A stretch of DNA of 54,270 bases from Acidobacteriota bacterium (GCA_020200155.1 JAIVJG010000005.1:1-54270); one strand, 5' to 3'. Counted from the first letter of the stretch, positions 25,154 through 34,237 are shown. Notes: generated by a model not told the origin, from the letters alone. Made by a program: numbers and translations.

Positions 25154-25927
25154 ATGCGAGACGAAGACTACAGAGACCTGTACGAGTTGGAGGAAGATTT
25201 CTGGTGGTTCGCCGGGATGCGCGGGATTACGGCGGCGCTGCTCGATGCGTTCTGCCGTCCCGCGTCCGTCAACCGGCTTGTCCTCGACGCCGGATGCGGG
25301 ACGGGCGGGATGCTGGATTGGCTCGCGCGCTACAGCGGGCGCGAGCGTGTGTTCGGCATAGACGTTTCCGCGACGGCGCTCGACTACTGCCGCCGGCGCG
25401 GGCACACGCGACTGGCGCAAGCCTCGGTCACGGGCCTGCCGTTCGTTGACGCGCATTTCGATCTCGTCACGAGCTTCGACGTGCTCGTGCAGGTTCCGGG
25501 CGAAGGCGCTGACGAGACGGCCATGCGAGAGATGTTCCGCGTGCTGCGTGGGGGCGGCGTCGCGTTCGTCCGCGTGGCGGCCTACGACTGGATGCGGAGC
25601 AGTCACGACGAGGCGCTGAACACGCAGAGGCGCTATCTTCTCGGCGCGCTGTCGCAGAAGATGCGCGGCGTGGGTTTCAACGTCTTACGCGCGACTTACG
25701 CGAACAGTTTTCTTTTCCCGGTCGCTGCCATGAGACGACTCGTGCTGAAACGCCTCGGTCTCGCCGGGGGCGGCTCCGACGTGAAACCGCTCGCGCCGAA
25801 TTTGCGCTGGCTGAATCGCGCGCTCACGGGCGCGCTCGCCACTGAAGCACGCCTGCTGAAACTGCCCGGCGCGCGACTGCCCGCCGGCCTCTCCGCCATC
25901 TGCATCGCGCAAAAGCCGCGCGACTGA
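25154..25927 (+). CDS. Class I SAM-dependent methyltransferase
   Basis: The product (257 residues) has SAM motif I as VLDAGCGTGGMLDWLA, the acidic loop FGIDVSATALDY, and a post-I segment FDLVTSFDVLVQV. It begins with a conserved YELEEDFWWFAGMR segment shared with methyltransferases of glycan and polyketide clusters. The C-terminal 90 residues include a hydrophobic stretch (NSFLFPVAAMRRLVLKRLGL) that may contact the membrane. ATG 25154 is preceded by GAAGGG. It converges on the aminotransferase-epimerase-GT genes and probably acts on the same glycan or lipid-linked sugar. The acceptor cannot be told. Confidence 0.85.
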   Translation: MRDEDYRDLYELEEDFWWFAGMRGITAALLDAFCRPASVNRLVLDAGCGTGGMLDWLARYSGRERVFGIDVSATALDYCRRRGHTRLAQASVTGLPFVDAHFDLVTSFDVLVQVPGEGADETAMREMFRVLRGGGVAFVRVAAYDWMRSSHDEALNTQRRYLLGALSQKMRGVGFNVLRATYANSFLFPVAAMRRLVLKRLGLAGGGSDVKPLAPNLRWLNRALTGALATEARLLKLPGARLPAGLSAICIAQKPRD

Positions 25928-25945
25928 CAGTGTGGCTCTCATCAA

Positions 25946-27055
25946 TCAGAAATCGAAATCAAGAATGGCTGTCGTCACGGCGCGGAGTTCCTCGCCCCGC
26001 AGTTGGGGGTAGAGCGGCAGGGAGAAAATCCGCGTGGCGGCGCGCTCCGCGACGGGCAGGGGTTGGCGTGCGCCTGCCTTGAACAGGGGTTGCTGGTGGA
26101 GCAGGTAGGGGTAATGAATCAACGTCTCGATGCCGTGCGCGGCGAGGTGTGCGCGCAAGCTCTCGCGCTCCGTGTGCTCGACGACGTAGAGGTGAAAGAC
26201 GTGCGACTCCGGCTCGCGCGCGGAGGGAATGCGGATGCGGTCGGCGACTGGCGAGAGTGCGCGGCTGTAGTCTCCCGCAAGTTGAAGGCGTCGCCGGTTC
26301 CACTCGTCGAGGCGCTTGAGCTTGACGCGCAGGATGGCTGCCTGTAGCTCGTCGAGGCGCGAGTTGCGTCCTGCGAGCGTCAAGCGCATCGCCGCCGGAT
26401 GCCCGCCCTGCCGCAACGTCTTAACGCGCTCAATCAGATCAAGGTCGTCGGAAGTGATGGCCCCGCCGTCGCCGTATGCGCCGAGGTTTTTCGTGGGGTA
26501 GAAGCTGAAGGCGGCGGCGCGACTGTGCGCGCCCGCGCGTCGTTCGCCGGGGAGCGCGCCGTGCGCCTGCGCCGCGTCTTCGATGACGACGAGCCGTTGG
26601 CGCGACGCGACCTCGTTGATGGCGGGTATGTCGGCCAACTGGCCGTAGAGGTGGACGGGCACGACGGCGCGCGTGCGAGGGGTGATGGCACGCTCGACGG
26701 CGACGGGGTCGAGCGTATATGTCTCCGGGTCAATGTCTGCGAAGACCGGCACGCCGCCGGCATTCAGGACGGCGAGCGCCGTGTAGCCGGCTGAGAGCGG
26801 CGGGATGATGACTTCGTCCTGCCCACGGGGACGCACCGCGCCGGAGGCGACGAGCGCCAGCGCCAACGCGTCCGTGCCGTTGCCGACTGCCGCCGCGCCG
26901 CCCGCGCCGCAGAAGCGCGCCCACTCGTCCTCGAAGGCTGCCACCTCGTCGCCGAGGATGTAGACGCCGCGCGCGAGCATGTGCGCGAGGGTGGCGGTCA
27001 CTTCCGTCTCGACTTCACGGTATTGTCGTCTAAGATCGAGAAACGGTATCTGCAT
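25946..27055 (-). CDS. DegT/DnrJ/EryC1/StrS-family sugar aminotransferase
   Basis: The product (369 residues) is a PLP enzyme converting a nucleotide keto-sugar to an amino sugar. It begins IPFLDLRRQY, has the GNGTDALALAL phosphate-binding turn, VPVHLYGQLADI, VIEDAAQAHGA (PLP-stacking/Asp) and the internal aldimine Lys in FYPTKNLGAYGDGG. The C-terminal PYLLHQQPLF and SLPLYPQL are typical. Its start lies 26 bases inside the 3' end of the upstream epimerase gene, so the two are translationally coupled. The partner epimerase/dehydratase probably supplies its keto-sugar substrate. Confidence 0.92.
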   Translation of the reverse strand: MQIPFLDLRRQYREVETEVTATLAHMLARGVYILGDEVAAFEDEWARFCGAGGAAAVGNGTDALALALVASGAVRPRGQDEVIIPPLSAGYTALAVLNAGGVPVFADIDPETYTLDPVAVERAITPRTRAVVPVHLYGQLADIPAINEVASRQRLVVIEDAAQAHGALPGERRAGAHSRAAAFSFYPTKNLGAYGDGGAITSDDLDLIERVKTLRQGGHPAAMRLTLAGRNSRLDELQAAILRVKLKRLDEWNRRRLQLAGDYSRALSPVADRIRIPSAREPESHVFHLYVVEHTERESLRAHLAAHGIETLIHYPYLLHQQPLFKAGARQPLPVAERAATRIFSLPLYPQLRGEELRAVTTAILDFDF

Positions 27056-28064
27056 CTACGTTCCAGTAGTGCTCGCGGTGTTTCCGGTAGAACTCGACGG
27101 TGCGCGCGAGTCCCTCGGTCAGGGGCGTGCGCGGACGCCAGCCGAGCACGGAATGAATCTTCTGGTAACTCGAATAGGAGCTGCCGATCTCGATCAATTG
27201 TCGTTCGCGCGGGAATGGCACAGAGCGCACGGAACCTCGTCCGGTCAGTCCAATCAAAAGCTCCGCGAGCACAGAGAGCGACACCGCCTCGTCGCTGCCG
27301 AGGTTGAAGATTTCACCCTCTGCGGTCTCGCTTGCGCCCGCCAGCAGGAGCGCCTCGACCACGTCGTCCACGTAGTTGGCGTCGCGCCGCTGCCGTCCCT
27401 CGCCGAACAGTTCGATGACTTCGCCGTCTATCGCCTGCCGGATGAACCACGCAATGACGCCCTGCCGGTTGTGGCGCAGAAGCTGGCGCGGCCCGTAGGT
27501 GTTCGTCAGGCGCAGGCACACGGCGCGCGTGCCGTACACGCGATGATAAAGCAGGTGGTAATGTTCGGCGGCGAGCTTGTTGATGCCGTTGATGTCGAGC
27601 GGGGCGACGCGGTGTTGCTCGTCGAGCGGGAGGTAGACGGGCTTGCCGTAGACTTGCCGCGTGCTGGTATAGACGATCTTGACGTGCGGATTGAAGTCGC
27701 GGCACGCCTCAAGGAGCCGGAGATGCGCCGCGCAGTTCAGATCAAGATCGCGTTGCGGGTCGGTCATCGAGTCGAGATGGCTGACGTTGCCCGCGAGGTT
27801 GAAAATGTAGTCCATCCCGCTGACGAGATGGTTGACCACCCAGTCGTCGCGCATGTCGGCCCGGTGCAGCTTCACGCGGTCGGCGATGTCGTGGACATTA
27901 TACGCGTTGCCGCCCTGCTCAGGCAGGAGCGCGTCGAGGATGTTGACCTCCACGCCGCCAATCTCGACGAACTTGCGCGCCAGATTGCTGCCGATGAAGC
28001 CCAGTCCGCCCGTGATGAGCACGGAACGCCCTTTGTACTCGCTGAAGAGATTCGACGCAGTCAT
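27030..28064 (-). CDS. Extended-SDR NAD-dependent nucleotide-sugar epimerase/dehydratase
   Basis: The product (344 residues) has the Rossmann GGLGFIGSNLA motif (G19, G22, G25), NLAGNVSHLDS, YTSTRQVYGKP and LRLTNTYGPRQ. The catalytic YxxxK of extended SDRs reads NGINK: Asn159 replaces Tyr while Lys163 remains. I recall a subgroup with similar NGINK sequences, so this may be a real functional variant. RDANYVDDVVEALLLA and FNLGSDE complete the substrate domain. It overlaps the aminotransferase by 26 bases. The exact substrate is unknown; a UDP-, GDP- or CDP-hexose is likely. Confidence 0.88.
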   Translation of the reverse strand: MTASNLFSEYKGRSVLITGGLGFIGSNLARKFVEIGGVEVNILDALLPEQGGNAYNVHDIADRVKLHRADMRDDWVVNHLVSGMDYIFNLAGNVSHLDSMTDPQRDLDLNCAAHLRLLEACRDFNPHVKIVYTSTRQVYGKPVYLPLDEQHRVAPLDINGINKLAAEHYHLLYHRVYGTRAVCLRLTNTYGPRQLLRHNRQGVIAWFIRQAIDGEVIELFGEGRQRRDANYVDDVVEALLLAGASETAEGEIFNLGSDEAVSLSVLAELLIGLTGRGSVRSVPFPRERQLIEIGSSYSSYQKIHSVLGWRPRTPLTEGLARTVEFYRKHREHYWNVDADTVSRS

Positions 28065-28164
28065 ATACGAAGGCGACCTGAAACCTTGACTGATGAAATA
28101 CGAGAAACCCTTCTAAACAGCAGGACGAGTGTCCGGTCAGGGAGCTTCTCAACCTTGTTGTTGT

Positions 28165-28572
28165 CTAACGCCTGAAGACAACGAGCCTCAGCCAGAGGGA
28201 GAAGAAATCGAACGCCGTGCGTGCGACGGGCCGGAGCGCGAAAAACTGCGAGCGACCGTGGCGACGTGGATAATGATTTACCGGCGTCTCGAGTTCCTTG
28301 CGGGCGCTGGCAAGCCCCGTGCGGAGCGCGCCGCCGTAACCGCGATTGCGCTCGTGATGAATGACGCGGACTCGCGGGAGCGTGCGCGCCAATTCGTCGA
28401 GCACGGCGTGCGTCTCATCGGTGCTGCCGTCGTTGACGACGATTACCTCGTAGTCGTCGGCGAGCGAAGGGAGTAGGGCGAGCGCGTCGCGCACCAGCGT
28501 CGCGATGCTTCCCGCGTCGTTATATGCGGGGAAGAAGACGCTGATGCTTTCCCTGTCGCGTGATTCAGTCAT
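28165..28572 (-). pseudogene. Glycosyltransferase family 2 with an in-frame internal deletion
   Basis: The frame encodes 135 residues. Residues 10-93 are the GT2 start: SVFFPAYNDAGSIATLV, YEVIVVNDGSTDETHAV, HHERNRGYGGALRTGL. At about residue 94 (near 28288) it jumps to PVNHYPRRHGRSQFFALRPV, which in the DPM1-like family normally lies over 100 residues further on, after the DxD metal site. The central catalytic part, including DGD, is absent, so the product cannot be a working transferase. The ATG lies two bases from the stop of the upstream membrane-protein gene. Either a true deletion or an assembly error. Confidence 0.75.
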
Positions 28573-28573
28573 G

Positions 28574-30361
28574 CTACTTTACGCCCGCACCCTCTAACCC
28601 GGATTTGCCGGGTGTGTGCGACCCGCCGAGACGGACGGCCCGCCCCGTCTCGGCGTCGAATGCCCAGGCGGTTAACTCGACCGCGCCGGAGGGGATTTCG
28701 CCGGCGGAGAAGATCGCCCGCCAATGCAAGTCCGGGCAGTCCACCTCTTCCGCCGTCAACGTGGGCGGCCTGTGCTCCGGGCAAGGCTCACTCAGTTTGA
28801 AGACAGTGGACGCGCCCCCGGCCTGTTGATAAGCTAAGAGGACGACATCTGCGGGCGCATCGGTTGCCCCCGCTCGACGCGCCCACCCGGTGGCGACGTA
28901 AGCGTCGCCGTCGCCCGCCGCGAGGCTTTCAAAGACGCCGCGCATTTCGGAGTCAGTCGCTCCGCGAGTTTCGATTTCTTCCAGCCAGCCGCTTTTGACG
29001 AGGCCGGGACGCAGAAAGCCTTGCGCGTCGAGCGCCCCGGCGTGTCGTTTCAAAAAGTCGGCGTCCTGCCACATCACGTCCGTCTCCGACGTGCACGCGC
29101 CCGGCACGACGTTGATGAACAGCAGGCACGCCTTCGCGCGCTCACGATCCTGCCACACGCGCTTCATTAAATGGACGCCGAGCGGGTCGAAGCGCAAATG
29201 CAAAAACAATAAGAGCACGAGCGCCACGGGGGCGAGTCGTGCGGCGCGCACCCCGGACTTGCCTAGTCGTCCTTTCTTCTCAAGATCGCCCAGCACGATG
29301 GGCGCGAGGTGTACGAGGGCCGCAGTCAGGTAGAGCGAGAAGGCGATGTAGCGCAGGTCGGACGACTGCAAGATGCCGAATCCAACTCTGGAGAGTGTAA
29401 TCATCACGCCGGTCAGCAAGGCAAACGTGCCGAGCGCCAGCCACCCCGTCATCCGACGCGCCAGCACGCGATCATTCCGGCGCGTCCACCAGTAGGCGCA
29501 CGCCAGCGCGAAACAGTTGGCGAGGATGAAACCGGCCAGGATGCCGAACTTTAATTTCCCCCAGCCGAACGGGGTGCCGAGGTACGAAAAGAAATAGAGA
29601 GCCGCGCGCAGAGGGTGTTGGATGGAGACAAGCAGGCTGGGATGTCCCGTCGGCTTGTGATAGTCGTAGAGATAGAGCGCACAGTTGAGTAAAAAGGCGG
29701 CGACCCATGCCGCCAGCATCCGCCGCTTCTCGAAGAGTGCGACACGCGTGAGCGGCTGGACGAGGACGGGGAGCAACACCACCCAGCAGAGTATCCCGTT
29801 GGCCGAAGAGAAAGTGCTCACCGTGGAGAGGCACATGCAGATCAGGAATTTCGTCCGGTCGCCGAGACCGGAGTAAGCCGCCAGCAGGCAGGTGGTGAGG
29901 CACGCCACGGGCACGAGGTACACGACCTGTATCCCGTAGAGCCATGTGTCGTATTGCAACGGCGAGAAAATCAGGATATTTGTAAGGAGCAGCGCCAGCA
30001 CACGCTGAAAGCGGCTCTCGTCGCCGAGCGTCAACGCGCCGAGCTGGTAGATGTTGAAAGAGATCAGACACGCGAGCAGGAAAATCACGAGCATTTCGTA
30101 CCGGGTGTTCCAGCGCGTCAGCAATCCGAGGGCGAGGAACAGAAGGTTCGGAAAGAACTGCCTGAATTCATTCTGCTGTTGGAAGAGGTCGGAGAGCGCG
30201 AGCGTGCCCTGAAAGTATTTTTCAAAGTAGAGCGCGACCGGCCACTGCTCCTGAAAGGGAACGTCCACGCCGTACTTGAAAATCAGTGTGCCGAGAAAGC
30301 AGGCCGGTAGGGCTGCCGCGCAGACTGTCAGCACGCCGGCTAGTTTGGGGGACAGACGCAT
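28574..30361 (-). CDS. Large polytopic membrane protein, putative glycosyltransferase/glycan protein
   Basis: The product (595 residues) has about ten hydrophobic segments in its first 400 residues, then a soluble C-terminal domain of about 190 residues. The first luminal loop has FKYGVDVPFQEQWPVALYFE and FQQQNEFRQFFPNL, reminiscent of the acidic and polar first loops of GT-C transferases, but no firm family motif is visible. The C-terminal domain contains Cys pairs (NVVPGACTSE, SEPCPEHRP) and a beta-rich end. It is the first gene of a minus-strand run with the GT2 remnant, epimerase and aminotransferase. Function in glycan synthesis is inferred from neighbours only. Confidence 0.75.
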   Translation of the reverse strand: MRLSPKLAGVLTVCAAALPACFLGTLIFKYGVDVPFQEQWPVALYFEKYFQGTLALSDLFQQQNEFRQFFPNLLFLALGLLTRWNTRYEMLVIFLLACLISFNIYQLGALTLGDESRFQRVLALLLTNILIFSPLQYDTWLYGIQVVYLVPVACLTTCLLAAYSGLGDRTKFLICMCLSTVSTFSSANGILCWVVLLPVLVQPLTRVALFEKRRMLAAWVAAFLLNCALYLYDYHKPTGHPSLLVSIQHPLRAALYFFSYLGTPFGWGKLKFGILAGFILANCFALACAYWWTRRNDRVLARRMTGWLALGTFALLTGVMITLSRVGFGILQSSDLRYIAFSLYLTAALVHLAPIVLGDLEKKGRLGKSGVRAARLAPVALVLLLFLHLRFDPLGVHLMKRVWQDRERAKACLLFINVVPGACTSETDVMWQDADFLKRHAGALDAQGFLRPGLVKSGWLEEIETRGATDSEMRGVFESLAAGDGDAYVATGWARRAGATDAPADVVLLAYQQAGGASTVFKLSEPCPEHRPPTLTAEEVDCPDLHWRAIFSAGEIPSGAVELTAWAFDAETGRAVRLGGSHTPGKSGLEGAGVK

Positions 30362-30465
30362 ATTCTGATTCGTGGCCTCCGAAGAGTGTTAAGCGCCGCC
30401 GCCACATGGTCGGTGCTCCGGCAACTCCCGGAGGAAGCGGTATTATCCATCATTCGACGAACGAT

Positions 30466-30723
30466 ATGAAACGCCCCAAACGCATCGCGGCCCTACTGCT
30501 CGCAGGCTTCTTCGTCTTCGCCCCGCCCGGCACGATAATCCTCGCGCTGGTCTTAACCGTGGGGCTAATCCGCCACTACTTTTATCCACGCGCTGCCCAA
30601 CCCACTGTTCAGCCGACGGCTATGCAGACCCCAACCCCGACGCCGACACCCACAACGCCGACACCCACGCCGACACCCACCTCCCATCAGATGCCTGCGT
30701 CGGCCACGCACCCGCAGAGATAG
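30466..30723 (+). CDS. Small membrane protein with Pro-Thr repeat tail
   Basis: An 85-residue frame with a basic start (MKRPKRIAALLLAGFF), two adjacent hydrophobic stretches up to residue 35, and a C-terminal tail made mostly of (Thr-Pro) repeats encoded by a GACACCCAC/GACGCC microsatellite (about 30629-30680). The tail length could vary by slippage. No clear Shine-Dalgarno precedes ATG 30466; GGAGG lies about 30 bases upstream. It is alone on the plus strand between two minus-strand genes. No family recognised. Confidence 0.5.
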   Translation: MKRPKRIAALLLAGFFVFAPPGTIILALVLTVGLIRHYFYPRAAQPTVQPTAMQTPTPTPTPTTPTPTPTPTSHQMPASATHPQR

Positions 30724-30767
30724 GGATGAGTGGGGTAAGTTGTGATGAGTGCGGAATAAATCGAACT

Positions 30768-30852
30768 TCACCACAGAGGGCACAGAGAAGGCAAAGGAGG
30801 AATTTCAGATTTGAAATCTCAAGTTTCAGATTCGACTAACTCTGTGCCCCCG
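30768..30852. repeat. CACAGAG-type intergenic inverted repeat
   Basis: GGGCACAGAG (30778-30787) and CTCTGTGCCC (30840-30849) are perfect inverted copies. Between them lies a smaller palindrome AGATTT-G-AAATCT and a second TTTCAGATT copy. The left end ACCACAGAGGGCACAGAG is the type of intergenic repeat I recall as common in several environmental phyla. No coding frame is seen in 30724-30898. Confidence 0.5.
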
Positions 30853-30898
30853 CGCGTCCTGCGATAGTGAAATACCACCGGCCTGACATTCGACGGAG

Positions 30899-30935
30899 AG
30901 GGGAAGGAAAAAGCGGGAGCTTCATTCCTTCCCCT
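30899..30935 (-). terminator. Hairpin terminator of the M16 peptidase gene
   Basis: An 11-bp stem, AGGGGAAGGAA pairing with TTCCTTCCCCT, with a 15-base loop, begins seven bases beyond the peptidase stop codon. The loop side carries a T-run on the minus strand (CGCTTTTT). Confidence 0.65.
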
Positions 30936-30941
30936 TTGCCC

Positions 30942-33900
30942 TTACTGCCGCATCTGGCTTCCGCCGCTCGTCGTGCCGCCTGCCGGCGCGGGACGCCCTT
31001 CGGCGTCAAGGAACGTGACGGTCTCGCCGAGGTCTTCGAGTGAGCGTAAAGATTGCTCGATGACCCTGCGGTCGCCGACGATGACGACGGCCATGCGGCT
31101 GGGGTCAACGTAGCGCTCGGCCACGCGCTTGATGTCTTCGAGCGTGACGGCCTGAACGCGCTGGATGTAAGCGTTGTAGTAGTCGTCCGGGAGGTCGTAG
31201 GTGACGACCGTCTCCATGCGTCCGGCGATTTGTTCCGGCGTCTCGAAGCCGCGCGGGAAGCCGCGTATGATGGCCTGCTTCGAGAACTCAAGCTCCTGCG
31301 GCGTGACGGGAATCTCGCCCCGTATGCCGCGCAGCTCCTTCAACACCTCAACGACAGACTCCTTAGTTGCCGCCGTCACCACCGGCGCGTTCACCACGAA
31401 CGGCCCCGCGCCGCGCCGGAAGTCGAATGAGGATCGTGCGCCGTAGGAGTAGCCCTTGTCCTCCCTGAGATTCATGTTGATGCGCGAGGTGAACTGTCCG
31501 CCGAGCATCGTGTTGAGGACGACGAGCGGGAAGAAGTCCTGATTGGAGCGCGGGACGCCGACGTGGCCGACGCTGATGACCGATTGGGCAGAACCTGGAC
31601 GGTCAACGACGTAGATGGTCGTGCGGTCACGCTGTGTGGGCGCAGCCGTCACGTCAACCGCTGGAACGTGCCCACGCTCCCACTTCGAGAAGGCGCGTTC
31701 GAGTTTCGGCATCAGCGCGTCGGGCGTCACGTCGCCGACGACGATGAGCGTCGAGTTATTCGGGCGGAAATAAGTCTCGTAAAACGCGCGCACGTCTTCG
31801 TCCTTAATCGCGCCCAACGATTCCTCGTCGCCGGAGAGCGGGTGGCCGTAAGGGTGGTTGCGACCGTAGATGAGCGATGAATAGACGAGGCCGGCGATCT
31901 GATCCGGGCTGTCGCGCCGCTGGCGGAAGCCCGTCATGCGGGTCGAGCGCAGGCGCTGCAAGTCCTTAGAAGGGAAGGCAGGGTTAAGGATTACGTCGGA
32001 GAAAATATCGAGCGCGCGGTCGAGGTGGCGCGTCAGGGTCGTCAGGTTCGCCGTCGTCGAATCCCAGCCCGCGCCCGTCGAGAGCGACGAGCCGATGAAG
32101 GCGAGCTGGTCGGAGATTGCAAGCGCGTCGCGCGTCTTCGTCCCTTCGTCGAGCATGTCTGCGGTGAGCGTGGCGAGTCCGGCGTGACCCTGCGGGTCGC
32201 CCGCCGCGCCCATCTTCACGACGAGGTTCATATGGACGACGGGCAGTTCGTGATGCTGCACGACGAGAACCTGTAAGCCGTTCGAGAGCGTGCGACGCTC
32301 GACAGGCGGCAGGCTCACCGTCGGGTCAGGCCCCGGCTTCGGCAGCTTCGACGCGTCCGTCGGTTTCTTCTCTTTCTTCTTCTGCGCTCCTGCGCGCGGC
32401 GTCGCCGTCTGACGCGACGTTGCGCCGGGGGCGGCTGTGACCGGTGGCGCGGCTCCGCCGCCGGGCTGCGTCGCGGCGGCTTCAGCCTTCGTGATCACTT
32501 GCGCTCCGGCGGGGCGGTCTGTGCCTCCTGCGCCCGTGCCCTGTCCCGTGCCCGTCCTCGGCTGCTGCGAGGCCGCGTTGGGCGTGCCCGACTGCGGCGC
32601 ACCGGCGGTCTGCGCGGAAGGCGTGGCGATGGCTTCGCGCGGCGATTGCGGCGCAGGCCCCGTCGCGCTGGTCGTGCCGCCGCCAGCAGCGCGCGGCACG
32701 ACGGTAACGACGAGACGCTTGTCGCTCAGATAGGTGTTCGCTACACGTCGCACGTCAGCCGCCTTCACCATGCGATAGCGCGCGAGGTCTTCGTCGAAGT
32801 AGCCGGGCTTGTTGCGGAACGTGGCGTACTGGTTGAGCTGGTCGTTCTTCCCGCCGAAGCCGCCGACGGTCTGGATGCCGTAAACGAAATTCGCCTCGAT
32901 GGAGTTGTAAGCGCGCTCAACCTCTTCGGCGGTCGGCGGCGCGGTTTTCACTTTGGCGAGTTCGGCGTTGATGGCATCTTCGAGTTGCTGCGCCGTGGTG
33001 CCGGGTTTGGCGGTCGCGACGATCTGGAAGAGTCCGGCCAACTCCTGCGAGCCGTTGAAGGCCGAGACGCTCTGTGCGATCTGCTTGTCGTAGACGAGCG
33101 ACTTGTAGAGGCGCGAGCTTTTGCCGCCGCCGAGGATGGTGGCGAGCGTGTCGAGCGCGGCGTCGTCCTTCGCGTAGGCGGGGACGGAATGCCAGACCAT
33201 GTAAGCGCGCGGCAACTGCACGCGGTCGTCAAGCGCGAGCCTGACTTCCTTGTCGAGTTGCGGCTGCGTCGCGCTGACGGGATTCGACGCGGGGCCGCGC
33301 GGGATGGGGCCGAAATGTTTTTCCACGAGACGGCGTGCCTGCGCCGGATCGAAGTCGCCGGCGATGGCGAGGCTCGCGTTGTTCGGGACGTAGAAGCGTC
33401 GGAAGAAGCCCTTCACGTCGTCCAGAGAGGCGGCGGTCAGGTCGTCTAAAGAGCCGATGGTCAGCCAGTGGTAAGGGTGCGCGGGCGGATACATCGCTTC
33501 GTTGATCTTTGCCCTGACCAGTCCATACGGCTGGTTGTCGTAGTTCTGCCGCTTCTCGTTTTTCACCACGTCGCGCTGGTTGTCGAGCTTCGCCTGCGTC
33601 ATCGCTTCCAGCAGTCCGCCCATGCGGTCGGCTTCCATGAAGAGCGCGAGTTCGAGAAAATTCTTCGGCACCACTTCCCAGTAGTTCGTGCGGTCGGGAT
33701 TGGTCGAGCCGTTCAGCACAGCACCGGCTTCTTGCAGCGGCGTAAAATAATCGTCATCGTAATTCTTCGACCCCTGAAACATCATGTGCTCGAAGAGGTG
33801 CGCGAAGCCTGTGCGGCCCGGCACTTCGTTTTTCGAGCCGACGTGATACCAGAGATTGACGCCGACTACGGGAGTCGAGTGATCCTCATGCAGAATCACG

Positions 33901-34088
33901 CGCAGGCCATTCGGTAGCTTAAACTCGGTATAGTTAATCGAGGGCAGCGTGCGCCCGCCTTTGCCGGCGGCGGACGACGACTGGCCGCCCGCGTCCATAG
34001 CTTTCTTACTCTTTTGCGCGAGCGCCGGAAGAGACGGCGCGATGAGCAGCACGGCTAACACGGAGACAAGCAGGCGTTTCCAAAACAT
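30942..34088 (-). CDS. Secreted two-domain M16 zinc metallopeptidase
   Basis: The product (1048 residues) has a signal peptide (cleavage near ALA/Q) and two M16 halves in one chain. The first has the inverted zinc motif HLFEH (His97, Glu100, His101) and the distal Glu178 in KNEKRQNYD. The second (from about residue 600) lacks the HxxEH motif and has GHAGLATLTADMLDEGT instead, as in the non-catalytic partner half. Residues 470-600 are a Pro/Ala/Gly/Thr-rich linker with KKKEKK. Such proteins form a clam-shell and degrade peptides in the periplasm. Start supported by AAGGAG nine bases upstream. It shares a back-to-back promoter region with nadB. Confidence 0.92.
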   Translation of the reverse strand: MFWKRLLVSVLAVLLIAPSLPALAQKSKKAMDAGGQSSSAAGKGGRTLPSINYTEFKLPNGLRVILHEDHSTPVVGVNLWYHVGSKNEVPGRTGFAHLFEHMMFQGSKNYDDDYFTPLQEAGAVLNGSTNPDRTNYWEVVPKNFLELALFMEADRMGGLLEAMTQAKLDNQRDVVKNEKRQNYDNQPYGLVRAKINEAMYPPAHPYHWLTIGSLDDLTAASLDDVKGFFRRFYVPNNASLAIAGDFDPAQARRLVEKHFGPIPRGPASNPVSATQPQLDKEVRLALDDRVQLPRAYMVWHSVPAYAKDDAALDTLATILGGGKSSRLYKSLVYDKQIAQSVSAFNGSQELAGLFQIVATAKPGTTAQQLEDAINAELAKVKTAPPTAEEVERAYNSIEANFVYGIQTVGGFGGKNDQLNQYATFRNKPGYFDEDLARYRMVKAADVRRVANTYLSDKRLVVTVVPRAAGGGTTSATGPAPQSPREAIATPSAQTAGAPQSGTPNAASQQPRTGTGQGTGAGGTDRPAGAQVITKAEAAATQPGGGAAPPVTAAPGATSRQTATPRAGAQKKKEKKPTDASKLPKPGPDPTVSLPPVERRTLSNGLQVLVVQHHELPVVHMNLVVKMGAAGDPQGHAGLATLTADMLDEGTKTRDALAISDQLAFIGSSLSTGAGWDSTTANLTTLTRHLDRALDIFSDVILNPAFPSKDLQRLRSTRMTGFRQRRDSPDQIAGLVYSSLIYGRNHPYGHPLSGDEESLGAIKDEDVRAFYETYFRPNNSTLIVVGDVTPDALMPKLERAFSKWERGHVPAVDVTAAPTQRDRTTIYVVDRPGSAQSVISVGHVGVPRSNQDFFPLVVLNTMLGGQFTSRINMNLREDKGYSYGARSSFDFRRGAGPFVVNAPVVTAATKESVVEVLKELRGIRGEIPVTPQELEFSKQAIIRGFPRGFETPEQIAGRMETVVTYDLPDDYYNAYIQRVQAVTLEDIKRVAERYVDPSRMAVVIVGDRRVIEQSLRSLEDLGETVTFLDAEGRPAPAGGTTSGGSQMRQ

Positions 34089-34205
34089 GATCGAATTCTC
34101 CTTCTCAGTCGAAGTTGAAGCGTCGAGCGCGGTAGACAGCAGGAGGGGGCGGAGTCCGCGCTCCGACGTTTTAAATTTGCGGGGAACAGATGAACTGTGC
34201 GGAGC

Positions 34206-34235
34206 ATTCTAACGCGCTGCTCTGAGAAGACGCAA
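34206..34235 (-). promoter_or_regulatory. Promoter for the M16 peptidase gene
   Basis: On the minus strand TTGCGT (34235-34230) and TAGAAT (34211-34206) are 18 bases apart. The -10 sits in the octamer GTTAGAAT, the same as at the nadB promoter on the other strand. It lies about 118 bases upstream of the ATG at 34088. Confidence 0.5.
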
Positions 34236-34237
34236 GA

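Noticed and set aside
30619..30690. Short tandem GACACCCAC/GACGCC units as a possible CRISPR or minisatellite array
   Set aside because: They are in frame with, and explained by, the Thr-Pro tail of the small membrane protein; there are no spacers.
32499..33449. 316-codon plus-strand frame over the M16 peptidase
   Set aside because: Arg-rich shadow of a well-supported gene, with no motifs and no ribosome-binding site.
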